This document shows, piece after piece, positions 33,497 through 43,200 of a stretch of 64,000 nucleotides of DNA. A program made the position numbers and the translations under genes. Position 1 is the first letter of the stretch, and every line of letters begins with the position of its first letter. Source of the stretch: Gemmobacter sp. (GTDB lineage Bacteria > Pseudomonadota > Alphaproteobacteria > Rhodobacterales > Rhodobacteraceae); assembly GCF_034676705.1 (NCBI RefSeq), contig NZ_JAUCBS010000013.1, positions 818,501 through 882,500 of the forward strand. Direction: 5' to 3'. The notes below the pieces were generated by a model. That model worked only from the letters and a program-made list of their open reading frames with translations. It did no database searches and was not told the DNA's origin.

Positions 33497-35149
33497 ATGG
33501 CGGAAGCGATCGAACGCGAGTCGATGGAATACGATGTGGTCATCGTGGGCGGCGGGCCTGCGGGCCTGTCCGCGGCCATCCGCCTCAAGCAGCTGGACCC
33601 CGACCTGTCGGTGGTGCTGCTGGAAAAGGGGTCCGAGGTCGGCGCCCATATCCTGTCCGGCGCGGTGCTGGACCCCTCGGGGCTGGATGCGCTGATCCCC
33701 GACTGGAAGGCCAGGGGGGCACCGATCACCGTTCCGGTGCGGCACGACAATTTCCTGATCCTGGGCGAGGCGGGATCCTTGCGCATCCCGAACTGGCCGA
33801 TGCCGCCCTTCATGCACAACCACGGCAACTACATCGTCAGCATGGGCAATGTCTGCCGCTGGATGGCGACCCAGGCCGAGGAGCTGGGGGTCGAGATTTT
33901 CCCCGGCATGTCGTGCAGCGCGCTGGTCTATGGCGATCAGGGCGAGGTGCGCGGCGTGGTCGCCGGCGAAATGGGCCTGAACGCCGATGGCACCCCGGGG
34001 CCGCAGTATGAACCGGGGATGGAGCTGGTGGGCAAGTATGTCCTGCTGGCCGAAGGCGTGCGCGGCAGCCTGTCGAAAGAGGTCATCGCGAAATACGACC
34101 TGTCCGCCGGGAAAGAGCCGCAGAAGTTCGGCATCGGCATGAAGGAAATCTGGGAGATTGATCCCGCCAAGCACCGCGAAGGCACCGTGACCCATACCAT
34201 GGGCTGGCCGCTGGGCAACCGCGCGGGTGGCGGCAGTTTCATCTATCACCTTGAGAACAATCAGGTCTATGTCGGCTTCGTGGTTCACCTGAACTACGAA
34301 AACCCCTACCTGTATCCCTATATGGAATTCCAGCGGTTCAAGCACCACCCGATGGTCGCCGAACTGCTGAAAGGCGGCAAGCGCGTGGCCTATGGCGCCC
34401 GCGCGATCACCGAAGGCGGCTGGCAGTCGCTGCCCAAACTGGTGGCGCCGGGGGTGGCGCTGCTGGGTTGTTCGGCCGGCATGGTCAACGTGCCGCGCAT
34501 CAAGGGCAACCACAACGCGATGTTCTCGGGCAAGGCCGCGGCCGAGGCGGCCTATGCCGCCATTCAGGCCGGCCGTCAGGGCGACGAGCTGACCGGCTAT
34601 GAAACCGATGTGCGCAACGGCCCGATTGCCAAGGATCTCAAGCCCGTCCGCAACATGAAGCCGCTGTGGTCCAAGCTGGGCCTGACCGTCGCCCTGCCGC
34701 TGGGCGGGTTCGACATGTGGACCAACGCGCTGACCGGCCTGTCGGTGTTCGGCACGCTGAAACACGGCAAGAACGATGCGGCCGCCACCGGCAAGGCCGC
34801 GAACTTCAAGCCCATCGACTATCCGCGCCCCGATGGCGTGCTGTCGTTCGACCGGCTGACCAACGTGGCCTTCAGCTTTACCAACCACGAGGAAAGCCAG
34901 CCCGCGCACCTCAAGCTCAAGGATCCCTCGATCCCGATCGCGGTCAACCTGCCGGAATATGCCGAACCCGCGCAGCGCTATTGCCCGGCCGGCGTCTATG
35001 AGGTGATCGGCGAAGGCGCCGAGGCGCGGTTCCAGATCAACTTCCAGAACTGCGTCCACTGCAAGACCTGCGACATCAAGGATCCCAGCCAGAACATCAA
35101 CTGGACCACGCCGCAGGGTGGCGACGGGCCGAACTACCCCAACATGTGA
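33497..35149 (+). CDS. electron transfer flavoprotein-ubiquinone oxidoreductase
   Basis: ETF-QO (550 aa) passes electrons from reduced ETF to ubiquinone at the inner membrane. The FAD motif is YDVVIVGGGPAGLSAAIRL. The substrate domain includes GWPLGNRAGGGSFIYH and GCSAGMVNVPRIKGNHNAM. The C-terminal 4Fe-4S ferredoxin-like segment has CPAGVYE and CVHCKTCDIKDPSQNI, giving all four cluster cysteines. It is the partner of etfBA at 21.5-23.2 kb. GGAGGCAGCA precedes the start. Confidence 0.96.
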   Translation: MAEAIERESMEYDVVIVGGGPAGLSAAIRLKQLDPDLSVVLLEKGSEVGAHILSGAVLDPSGLDALIPDWKARGAPITVPVRHDNFLILGEAGSLRIPNWPMPPFMHNHGNYIVSMGNVCRWMATQAEELGVEIFPGMSCSALVYGDQGEVRGVVAGEMGLNADGTPGPQYEPGMELVGKYVLLAEGVRGSLSKEVIAKYDLSAGKEPQKFGIGMKEIWEIDPAKHREGTVTHTMGWPLGNRAGGGSFIYHLENNQVYVGFVVHLNYENPYLYPYMEFQRFKHHPMVAELLKGGKRVAYGARAITEGGWQSLPKLVAPGVALLGCSAGMVNVPRIKGNHNAMFSGKAAAEAAYAAIQAGRQGDELTGYETDVRNGPIAKDLKPVRNMKPLWSKLGLTVALPLGGFDMWTNALTGLSVFGTLKHGKNDAAATGKAANFKPIDYPRPDGVLSFDRLTNVAFSFTNHEESQPAHLKLKDPSIPIAVNLPEYAEPAQRYCPAGVYEVIGEGAEARFQINFQNCVHCKTCDIKDPSQNINWTTPQGGDGPNYPNM

Positions 35150-35230
35150 CGCCTGCGTGATCGGCGCCTTGGCGGATTGCCTTGGCGCCGCTGCGCCCTT
35201 AGCTTCGGGGCGACCGACCGGAGAACCGAT

Positions 35231-36940
35231 TTGCCCCCGATCCGCCGATACCGTCTTGCGTTCGCCCTTGCCGGGGCGATGGTTGCCGCACTGCCCGGGC
35301 TGTCCCGCGCCGAACTTGCCGGGGCCTATCTGGCCGCCCGGTCCGCCGACATGGCCGCCGATTTCGCGCCCGCCCGCGACTATCTGGTGCGCGCCCTGGC
35401 CGAAGATGCGGCGAACCCGGAAATCCTCGATGCGCTGATCACTGCGAATGTCGGGCTGGGCGACATGGGCAGCGCGGTTCCGGTGGCCCGTCGTCTGGCC
35501 AGCCTGGGCGCCAACAGCCAGATCGCCACCATGGTCCTGATGACCGACATGCTGATGCGCGAGGATTATGCGCAGGTGCTCAAGGATCTGGCCGGCGCCG
35601 ATACCCGCCTGCTGGGCCCGGTGGTGGACCCGCTGTTGCGCGGCTGGGCGCATCTGGGCGCCGGCAGCATGGGCCCGGCGCTGGAGGAATTCGACAAGCT
35701 GTCCAAGGCCCAGGGGCTGGAGGTGTTCGGTCTTTATCACAAGGCGCTCGCCCTGGGCATGGCCGGCGATTTCGAAGGCGCCGAGGCGCTGTTCGCCGAT
35801 CCCAAGAACCCGCTGATGAGCATGCGCCGCGCGGTCTTTGCCCATGCGCAGGTGCTGTCGCAGCTGGACCGCGATCAGGCGGCGCTGGCCCGGCTGGACG
35901 ACCTGTTCGGCGCTGCCTCGACCGACCCGGAACTGGATGCCCTGCGCGCCGCGCTGCAATCCGACAAGCCGGTGCCGTTCGAGGCCGTGCGCAACGTGCG
36001 CGATGGCATGGCCGAAGTGTTCTACGTGCTGGCCGTGGTGTTCCAGGGCGAGGCGCCCGACTTGCAGACCCTGGCCCATTCCCGCATGGCCGAATTCCTG
36101 CGCCCCGATCATGTCGATGCGGTGCTGCTGTCGGCTGCCACGCTGGAATCGCTGGATCAGGAAGAACTGGCGATCGCCACCTATGACAAGATCGGTCCTG
36201 CCAGCCCCACCCGTCTGGCAGCGGTCAGCGGCCAGGTGCAGGCGCTTTACAAGCTGGACCGCAAGGACGAGGCGATCCGCGCCGCCGAGGATCTGGTGCG
36301 CAGCCACGGGCAATACCTGTCCACCCATGTGGCCTTGGGCGACCTGCTGCGCCGCGAGGAACGCAACACCGACGCCGCCGAGGCCTATGGCCGCGCCATC
36401 ACCCTGGTGAAACAGCCCGATGACCGGCACTGGGGCCTGTTCTATTCCCGCGGCATCGCCTGGGAACAGGCGAAACAATGGGACAAGGCCGAACCCGATT
36501 TCCGCAAGGCGCTGGAATTGCAGCCCGAACAGCCGCAGGTGCTGAACTACCTTGGCTATTCGCTGCTGGACCGGAACGAAAAAATCCCCGAGGCGCTTGG
36601 CATGATCGAACGTGCCGTCGCCCAGCGGCCCGAAGATGGCTACATCATCGATTCGCTCGCCTGGGGCTATTTCCTGACCGGGCGCTACCCCGAGGCGGTG
36701 ACCCAGATGGAACGCGCCTCGCTGCTGATGCCGGTGGATCCCATCGTCACCGACCATCTGGGCGATGTCTACTGGGCCGTCGGCCGCCTGAACGAGGCGC
36801 GCTTCCAGTGGCACCGCGCCCTGTCCTTCAAGCCCACCGACAAGGATGCCACGCGGATCCGGCGCAAGCTGGATCTGGGCCTTGATGCCGTGCTGGCCGA
36901 AGAAGGGCTGCCCGCGCTGGCCGACCGCGGCAAGAAATGA
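35231..36940 (+). CDS. TPR-repeat protein, exported
   Basis: This 569-aa protein contains repeated tetratricopeptide-like helix pairs through most of its length, clearest at GLFYSRGIAWEQAKQWDKAE, NYLGYSLLDRNEKIPEALGM and LAWGYFLTGRYPEAVTQME in the C-terminal third. A TTG start at 35231 gives a Sec signal peptide (PPIRRYRLAFALAGAMVAAL, cleaved after LSRA) and has GGAG upstream, whereas the earlier ATG gives none. Exported TPR proteins of this kind are scaffolds in the periplasm. It overlaps ispE by four bases. Confidence 0.85.
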   Translation: MPPIRRYRLAFALAGAMVAALPGLSRAELAGAYLAARSADMAADFAPARDYLVRALAEDAANPEILDALITANVGLGDMGSAVPVARRLASLGANSQIATMVLMTDMLMREDYAQVLKDLAGADTRLLGPVVDPLLRGWAHLGAGSMGPALEEFDKLSKAQGLEVFGLYHKALALGMAGDFEGAEALFADPKNPLMSMRRAVFAHAQVLSQLDRDQAALARLDDLFGAASTDPELDALRAALQSDKPVPFEAVRNVRDGMAEVFYVLAVVFQGEAPDLQTLAHSRMAEFLRPDHVDAVLLSAATLESLDQEELAIATYDKIGPASPTRLAAVSGQVQALYKLDRKDEAIRAAEDLVRSHGQYLSTHVALGDLLRREERNTDAAEAYGRAITLVKQPDDRHWGLFYSRGIAWEQAKQWDKAEPDFRKALELQPEQPQVLNYLGYSLLDRNEKIPEALGMIERAVAQRPEDGYIIDSLAWGYFLTGRYPEAVTQMERASLLMPVDPIVTDHLGDVYWAVGRLNEARFQWHRALSFKPTDKDATRIRRKLDLGLDAVLAEEGLPALADRGKK

Positions 36941-37812
36941 TCCTGACGGTTCCAGCGCCGGCCAAGATCAACCTGGCGCTGCATGTCACCGGCCGGCGGG
37001 CCGATGGCTATCACCTGCTGGACAGTCTGGTCACCTTTGCCGGGGTGGGCGATGTGGTGACCGTCTCCCCCGCCCCCGTGGTGTCGCTGGAGATCACCGG
37101 GCCGGAAGGGAACGGGCTTGGCGCCGGCCCCGACAATCTGGTCCTGCGTGCGGCGGCTGTCTTTGACCCGCCGGGGCAGGGCGCCCGGATCACGCTGGAC
37201 AAGCGGCTGCCGGTGGCCTCGGGCATCGGCGGCGGATCGGCCGATGCGGCGGCGGCGATCAGCGGGCTGGCGCAGCTGTGGGGCAGGCCGCTGCCAGATC
37301 AGGGCAAGGTGCTGGCGCTGGGGGCCGATGTGCCGGTCTGCCTGCACGGCCAAACCTGCCGGATGCAGGGCGTTGGCGAACGGCTGTCGCCGGTGCCGCC
37401 CTTGCCGCCGGTCTGGGCCGTGCTGGCCAACCCGCGCGTGCCGGTGGCCACCCCGGCCGTGTTCCGCGCCGTGACCGCGCGCGACAACCCGCCCCTGCCG
37501 GAGACCCTGCCGCGGCTGCCCGATGCTGCCGCGCTGGCCGCCTGGCTGACAACCCGGCGCAATGATCTGCAAGCCGCCGCCATCACCGTTGCCCCGCCCA
37601 TCGCCGCCACATTGGCTGCGCTGTCGGCCCTGCCGGGCGCGCTGATCGCGCGCATGTCGGGGTCGGGCGCCACCTGCTTTGCCCTGTTCGCCACCCCTGC
37701 GCAGGCCGCCGAGGCCGCCGACCGGCTGCACCGCGCCGCGCCCGGCTGGTGGGTCGCCGCCGCCGCGCTTGGCGATGCCGCAAGCGTGCTTCCGGCGCCC
37801 CATTCGCTCTGA
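36937..37812 (+). CDS. ispE: 4-diphosphocytidyl-2-C-methyl-D-erythritol kinase
   Basis: IspE (291 aa) phosphorylates CDP-methylerythritol in the non-mevalonate isoprenoid pathway. It is a GHMP kinase with PAPAKINLALHVTGRRADGY, the ATP loop LPVASGIGGGSADAAAAI and the C-terminal MSGSGATCFALF. It is translationally coupled to the TPR gene (ATGA). The last codons and the TGA stop (GCTCTGA) are part of copy 6 of the dispersed element, so the C terminus is repeat-derived. Confidence 0.95.
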   Translation: MILTVPAPAKINLALHVTGRRADGYHLLDSLVTFAGVGDVVTVSPAPVVSLEITGPEGNGLGAGPDNLVLRAAAVFDPPGQGARITLDKRLPVASGIGGGSADAAAAISGLAQLWGRPLPDQGKVLALGADVPVCLHGQTCRMQGVGERLSPVPPLPPVWAVLANPRVPVATPAVFRAVTARDNPPLPETLPRLPDAAALAAWLTTRRNDLQAAAITVAPPIAATLAALSALPGALIARMSGSGATCFALFATPAQAAEAADRLHRAAPGWWVAAAALGDAASVLPAPHSL

Positions 37813-37831
37813 TCCAAATATCCCCGCCGGA
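37804..37831. repeat. dispersed intergenic element, copy 6 (overlaps ispE stop)
   Basis: CATTCGCTCTGATCCAAATA continuing into TCCCCGCCGG matches copies 2 and 4 (reverse strand CTTTCGCT[TC]TGA[CT]CCAAATA). The TGA within it is the ispE stop codon. It lies between the convergent ispE and decarboxylase genes, 36 bases before the decarboxylase stop. Confidence 0.7.
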
Positions 37832-37866
37832 GGCATCCACCGCCCCCGGCCAGGCGCACCGCCGGA

Positions 37867-39009
37867 TCAGTGCAGCATCAGCACCGTTTCGATCTTCACA
37901 TCGCCAAAGCCGTTGAACCGGGTGTTGGTCGCCACGGAATAGGCGCCCATGCCGTGGAACAGCACGTAATCGCCTTCGGCAATGTCGCCGGGCAGGTCCA
38001 GTTCTCCCGGCAGGCGGTCCACCGAATCGCAGGTCGGGCCGAACACGATGCGCGGGATCGGCGCGCCGGTGCGGCGGGCGCCCGCGGGGCTGCGCACCTC
38101 GATCCGGTCGATCAGGCCGATCACCGGCAGCTCGTCCAGCGTGCCATAGGTGCCGTCGTTCAGGAACACATGCGCATCGTCGCGCACCGCCTTGACACAG
38201 GTCGCCAGGGTGAATGCCTCGGCCACCATGCCGCGCCCGGGTTCGCACACCAGCACCGGCCGCGCGGCGCCAAAGGCCGCATCGGCCGCCGCGTCGATCC
38301 GGGCAAAGATCGCGGCCAGATCCGGCGCCTCGGCCGTGCGGCGGTGGCTGGGGAATCCGCCGCCGACATTCAGCCGCGCAATCGCCACGCCTGCCTGATC
38401 CGCAATGCGGGCCGCCGCATGGATATAGGCGTCCCAGACCGCCGGATCGGTGCATTGCGTGCCCGGGTGAAAGGTCAGTGACGGGGTGAACCCGGCCGCC
38501 GCCACCGTCCGCAGCAACTCTACCGCCAAGCTTTCGGTCGCGCCGAACTTGGCGCCGAAATCATAGGCGGCGCCCGCCACCGGCAGCTTGAACCGCACCG
38601 AGATTTCGCAGCCCGCAGCCGGCACCATCTCGACCAGCTTGGCCAGTTCCGACCGGCTGTCCACCGCCCAGGATTTCACCCCCAGCGCCAGAGCCACGGC
38701 AATTTCCGACCGCGCGCGCACCGGGTTGTTGTAATGCATCGCCGCTTCGGGGGCGAGGCGGCGGATCATCATCATCTCGGCCGGGCTGGCCACGTCGAAG
38801 CCGCGCAGGCCGGCGGTGGCCAGATTGGCGATCACCGCTTCGTCGGGGTTGGTCTTGACGGCATAGGTCACCAGCCCCGGAAACCCGTCGATGAAGCGGC
38901 GGGCGGTGTCCTGCAACACGCCGGGGGCAAAGAACAGCACCGGATTTTCCGGCTGGCTGTGGGTCAGGAATTCAGCGGGTTTCGACCAGATAGTCTTCGA
39001 CAGTCCCAT
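37867..39009 (-). CDS. ornithine/lysine-type PLP decarboxylase (fold type III)
   Basis: This 380-aa enzyme is a eukaryotic-type (alanine racemase fold) basic amino acid decarboxylase. The PLP lysine is Lys52 in TYAVKTNPDEAV, the glycine loop is NVGGGFPSH, EPGRGMV binds phosphate, and the catalytic Cys lies in FGPTCDSVD. These support ornithine decarboxylase, giving putrescine, but lysine or arginine-branch activities cannot be excluded. AAGGA eight bases before the ATG at 39009 decides the start over an upstream in-frame TTG. It is divergent from an Lrp/AsnC regulator. Confidence 0.9.
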   Translation of the reverse strand: MGLSKTIWSKPAEFLTHSQPENPVLFFAPGVLQDTARRFIDGFPGLVTYAVKTNPDEAVIANLATAGLRGFDVASPAEMMMIRRLAPEAAMHYNNPVRARSEIAVALALGVKSWAVDSRSELAKLVEMVPAAGCEISVRFKLPVAGAAYDFGAKFGATESLAVELLRTVAAAGFTPSLTFHPGTQCTDPAVWDAYIHAAARIADQAGVAIARLNVGGGFPSHRRTAEAPDLAAIFARIDAAADAAFGAARPVLVCEPGRGMVAEAFTLATCVKAVRDDAHVFLNDGTYGTLDELPVIGLIDRIEVRSPAGARRTGAPIPRIVFGPTCDSVDRLPGELDLPGDIAEGDYVLFHGMGAYSVATNTRFNGFGDVKIETVLMLH

Positions 39010-39060
39010 CGGCGCATCCTTTCGGGCCAACAGAACGCAGCCTCCTTGCCCCGGACGACG

Positions 39061-39094
39061 GGTTGGGGAACGCGCGTGTGCGTTTCATCCAACC
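39061..39094 (-). promoter_or_regulatory. structured leader of the decarboxylase gene
   Basis: In the 226-base gap upstream of the decarboxylase, two nested stem segments pair: GGTTGG with CCAACC and AACGC with GCGTT around a six-base loop. On the decarboxylase transcript this hairpin lies about 50 bases before the ATG. Alphaproteobacterial ornithine decarboxylase (speF) leaders are reported to carry a conserved RNA motif; whether this is one requires a covariance search. Confidence 0.45.
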
Positions 39095-39235
39095 AGGCCA
39101 GGTGCGTATGAGCCGCCCTTTTCCTGAAAACTTGTGCGGGGGCATATGAGGCACAAACGACGCGATGAAAACCTATGAATCGTCGTGCAGGGCCGTTATA
39201 TCGACGAAAAGCCCGGTCAAAGTGTGAGGTGTGCT

Positions 39236-39667
39236 TTGGATGACATGGATCGAACCATTCTCGGCCTGCTCAGCGCCGATGCCCGCATGTCGGTGGCGAC
39301 GCTGGCCCGGCGGCTGAAGGTCGCCCGCTCGACCGTGCAGGCCCGGCTGGAACGGCTGGAGACCACGGGCATCATCGCCGGCTACACCCTGAAGCTGGGC
39401 GAGGCCGCCAAGGCCGCCCGCATCCGCGCCACCATTCTGCTGACCATCGAACCCCGGTCGCAGGCCGGCATCCTGACGCGGCTGAAGACCGTGCCAGAGG
39501 TCGAGGTCGCCCATTCCACCTCGGGCCGCTTCGACCTGCTGCTGCAAGTCGCCGCGCCCTCGACCGCCGCCTTGGACGAGGTGCTGGACCGCATCGGCCA
39601 GATGTCGGGGGTGAAGTCGTCGGAATCGCTGATCCACCTGTCGACGCGGATTGATCGTGCGGTGTGA
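39236..39667 (+). CDS. Lrp/AsnC family transcriptional regulator
   Basis: This 143-aa regulator has an N-terminal winged helix-turn-helix (DRTILGLLSADARMSVATLA, then RRLKVARSTVQARLERLE) and a C-terminal RAM/ACT-like effector domain with VPEVEVAHSTSGRFDLLLQV. It probably controls the divergent decarboxylase gene in response to an amino acid or polyamine. The TTG at 39236 has TGAGGTG seven bases before it; the ATG at 39245 is the alternative. Confidence 0.88.
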   Translation: MDDMDRTILGLLSADARMSVATLARRLKVARSTVQARLERLETTGIIAGYTLKLGEAAKAARIRATILLTIEPRSQAGILTRLKTVPEVEVAHSTSGRFDLLLQVAAPSTAALDEVLDRIGQMSGVKSSESLIHLSTRIDRAV

Positions 39668-39751
39668 GGGGGGCATCGCCAACGGATGATTGGCGATGGC
39701 GGCTGATCGCATTTTCGACGACTGTGACTGTCAAGAATGGGAGTTAAAGCA

Positions 39752-40219
39752 ATGCTACCCCAAATTCCGACGCGTATGACGCGCGAGTTGATGCTCTGGA
39801 ATGATGGTAGGGGCATCAACCTAGAAGCCTGGATTGGCTGCGTTGGGAACGTCGATCTGGCCGTGGGCTATACGACGGTTTTCTGGCCATCGTTCGAACT
39901 TGTAGGTGACTATGTTCTGCGCGCAGGGCACTCGGCCGAGGCCTTAAGGGGGTTCGAGCAGCAGGAAGGCGCCACGCCGCAGAGTGTGGAGTGGGTTCTC
40001 AATCACATCCACCTTGCAGATATTCACAGCACCACGGAGACAGAACCCACCCCTGAGCATCTGGTTTTTCTGGGCACGGTGTTGAAAGAGATATATTCCG
40101 CCAAACTCAAATGGCAGTTCCCTGACCGCCCGTGTGAAGTCGAGTTTCATATTCCCGACGATCCAGACGACCTTTTGAACTATCAACTCTCATTCTGGCA
40201 AAGGAAGTGGAGCGCGTAG
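39752..40219 (+). CDS. orphan hypothetical protein of lower GC
   Basis: This 155-aa product is not recognised. Visible features are an acidic, aromatic-rich sequence without signal peptide or membrane helix: ELMLWNDGRGINLEAWIGCV, AVGYTTVFWPSFELVGDYV, VEWVLNHIHLADIHS and LKWQFPDRPCEVEFHIPDD. By eye its GC is in the mid-fifties percent and codon choice differs from neighbours near 68%, which suggests recent transfer. GGGAG before the ATG at 39752 fixes the start over an ATG five codons upstream. The composition and size resemble stand-alone immunity proteins, but no toxin gene is nearby and this remains a guess. Confidence 0.7.
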   Translation: MLPQIPTRMTRELMLWNDGRGINLEAWIGCVGNVDLAVGYTTVFWPSFELVGDYVLRAGHSAEALRGFEQQEGATPQSVEWVLNHIHLADIHSTTETEPTPEHLVFLGTVLKEIYSAKLKWQFPDRPCEVEFHIPDDPDDLLNYQLSFWQRKWSA

Positions 40220-40290
40220 CACCCCACCCCCACCCTTCCCCTCGCCCCTCCCGCGCGCTACATAACCGCGACGCCACAAGGAACCCTGCC

Positions 40291-43200
40291 ATGCCGATGG
40301 AAAAGACGTTCAACCCGACCGAAGCCGAAGCGCGGATCTCTGCCCGGTGGGAGGAGGCGAACGCCTTTGCCGCAGGGGTAAACGCGAAACCGGGGGCCGA
40401 GAGCTTCTCCATCGTCATCCCGCCGCCGAACGTGACGGGCAGCCTGCACATGGGCCATGCCTTCAACAACACCTTGCAGGATATCCTGACCCGCTGGCAC
40501 CGGATGCAGGGGCACGACACGCTGTGGCAGCCCGGCACCGACCACGCGGGCATCGCCACCCAGATGGTGGTGGAGCGCGAGCTGGCCAAGACCAACCAGC
40601 GCCGCACCGACTTCAGCCGCGAGGAATTCACCGCGCTGGTCTGGGAGCAGAAACGCAAGTCGCGCGGCAATATCATCGGCCAGCTGAAACGCCTTGGCGC
40701 CAGCTGCGACTGGTCGCGCGAGGCGTTCACCATGTCGGGCGCCCCCGGTGCGCCGGCGGGCGAGGAAGGCAACTTCCACGATGCCGTGATCAAGGTCTTT
40801 GTCGACATGTATCGCAAGGGCCTGATCTATCGCGGCAAGCGGCTGGTGAACTGGGATCCGCATTTCGAAACCGCGATTTCCGACCTGGAGGTGGAAAACC
40901 TCGAGGTTGACGGCCACATGTGGCACTTCAAATACCCCCTCGCGGGTGGCGCGACCTATGAATATGTCGAAAAGGACGCCGAGGGGAACGTGACCCTGCG
41001 GGAGAACCGCGATTACATCTCCATCGCCACGACGCGGCCGGAAACCATGCTGGGCGATGGCGCGGTTGCCGTGCATCCCGATGACGACCGCTACCGGTCC
41101 ATCGTCGGCCTGCTGTGCGAAATCCCCGTTGGCCCCAAGGAACACCGCCGGCTGGTCCCGATCATCACCGACGACTACCCCGACATGACCTTTGGCTCGG
41201 GCGCGGTGAAGATCACCGGGGCGCATGATTTCAACGATTACGGCGTGGCCAAGCGCGGTGGCATTCCCTGTTACCGGCTGATGGACATGCGCGCCCGGAT
41301 GCGCGCCGACGGCCTGCCGTATGAGGATGCCGCCGCCACTGCGCAGGCCGTGGCCCGCGGCGAACAGACCCTGACGGAAACGGAAACCGACCTGCTGAAC
41401 CTGGTCCCCGACCATCTGCGCGGGCTGGACCGCTACGAGGCGCGCGCCCGCGTGGTCGAGGAGATCCTGGCCGAAGGTCTGGCCGTGATGACCCGCGCCG
41501 ACGATGCCCGCCTTGGCAAGACCGCGCTGAAACCCGGTGCCGAAGGCGCCGATGCGCTGGTGCCGCTGATCGAGGCGAAAAAGATCATGCAGCCGTTCGG
41601 CGACCGTTCCAAGGTTGTCATCGAACCGATGCTGACCGACCAATGGTTCGTGGATGCCGAAAAGATCGTCGGCCCCGCGCTGGAGGCCGTGCGGTCGGGG
41701 CAGGTCACCATCATGCCCGAGTCGGGCGAAAAGACCTATTACCACTGGCTGGAAAATATCGAGCCGTGGTGCATTTCCCGCCAGCTGTGGTGGGGCCACC
41801 AGATTCCGGTCTGGTATGGCTTTGACATCATGGGCGGTTTTGCCGACGATCAGGGCGACAACGCGCTGGACGAGGTGGAGATCTTCCGCCTGCTGAACGA
41901 AGGCGGCTTCAATTCCGCCGAACCCGTCTACCACTGCGGGGCAAATTTCGATGCCGTGGTCGACAGCTTCCGCGATGCGCTCGCGCCCTTGCCGATGCCC
42001 TTGAACCATGCCCGCGTGGTTCAGGTGGCCACCCGCGCCGAGGCGCTGGAGGTGCTGACGGCCGCGCTGGCCGACTACAACCTGACGCAGGATCCGACCC
42101 ATCTGGTCTATCCGGTCTGGCGCGATGCCGATGTGCTGGACACCTGGTTTTCCTCGGGCCTCTGGCCGATCGGCACGCTGGGCTGGCCCGAACCCACGGA
42201 CGAGATGCGCCGCTATTTCCCCACCAGCGTGCTGGTGACGGGGGCGGACATCCTGTTCTTCTGGGTGGCCCGGATGATGATGATGCAGCTGGCGGTGGTG
42301 GATCAGGTGCCGTTCCACACCGTCTATCTGCATGGTCTGGTCCGCGATGCCAAGGGCAAGAAGATGTCCAAATCCCTGGGCAACGTGGTGGACCCGCTGG
42401 ACATCATCGACGAATTCGGTGCCGATGCGCTGCGGTTCACCAATGCGGCCATGGCCAGCCTGGGCGGCGTGCTGAAGCTGGATATGCAGCGCATCACCGG
42501 CTACCGCAACTTTGGCACCAAGCTGTGGAACGCCACCCGCTTTGCCGAAATGAACGGCGTTTGGGACGGGCATTCCACCGGCCCCGTGCCGCGGGCGCAG
42601 GCCACCGTGAACCGCTGGATCATCGGCGAAACCGCCCGCGTGCGGGCCGAGGTGGACGAGGCGCTGGCGGCGTATCGTTTCAACGACGCGGCGGATGCGC
42701 TGTACAAATTCGTCTGGGGCAAGGTCTGCGACTGGTATGTCGAATTCGCCAAACCCCTGCTGGCCGATGAGGCAACGGCGGCCGAAACCCGCGCCACCAT
42801 GGCCTGGGTGCTGGACCAGTCGATGATCCTGCTGCACCCGATCATGCCCTTCATCACCGAGGAGCTGTGGGCGATCACCGGCAGCCGCGCCAACCTGCTG
42901 GTGCATCAGGACTGGCCCGCCTATGGCCCCGATCTGGTGGACCCCGAGGCCGAACGCGAAATGCGCTGGGTCATCGCGCTGATCGAGGATGTGCGCTCGG
43001 CCCGTGCACAGATGGGCGTTCCGGTCGGCCTGCACCTGCCGGTGATCCTGACCGCGCTGGATGATCGCGGCCGCGCCGCCTGGGCCCGGAACGAGACGCT
43101 GATCAAGCGGCTGGCCCGCCTTGCCGACCTGACCGAAGGTGCGGCGCCCAAGGGCTCCGTCACCATTCCGGTCGAAGGCGGCGCCTTTGCCCTGCCGCTG

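Noticed and set aside
37867..39009. Diaminopimelate decarboxylase
   Set aside because: Although the fold is shared, the CDSVD catalytic cysteine region, length and divergent Lrp regulator fit the ornithine/lysine decarboxylase branch better.
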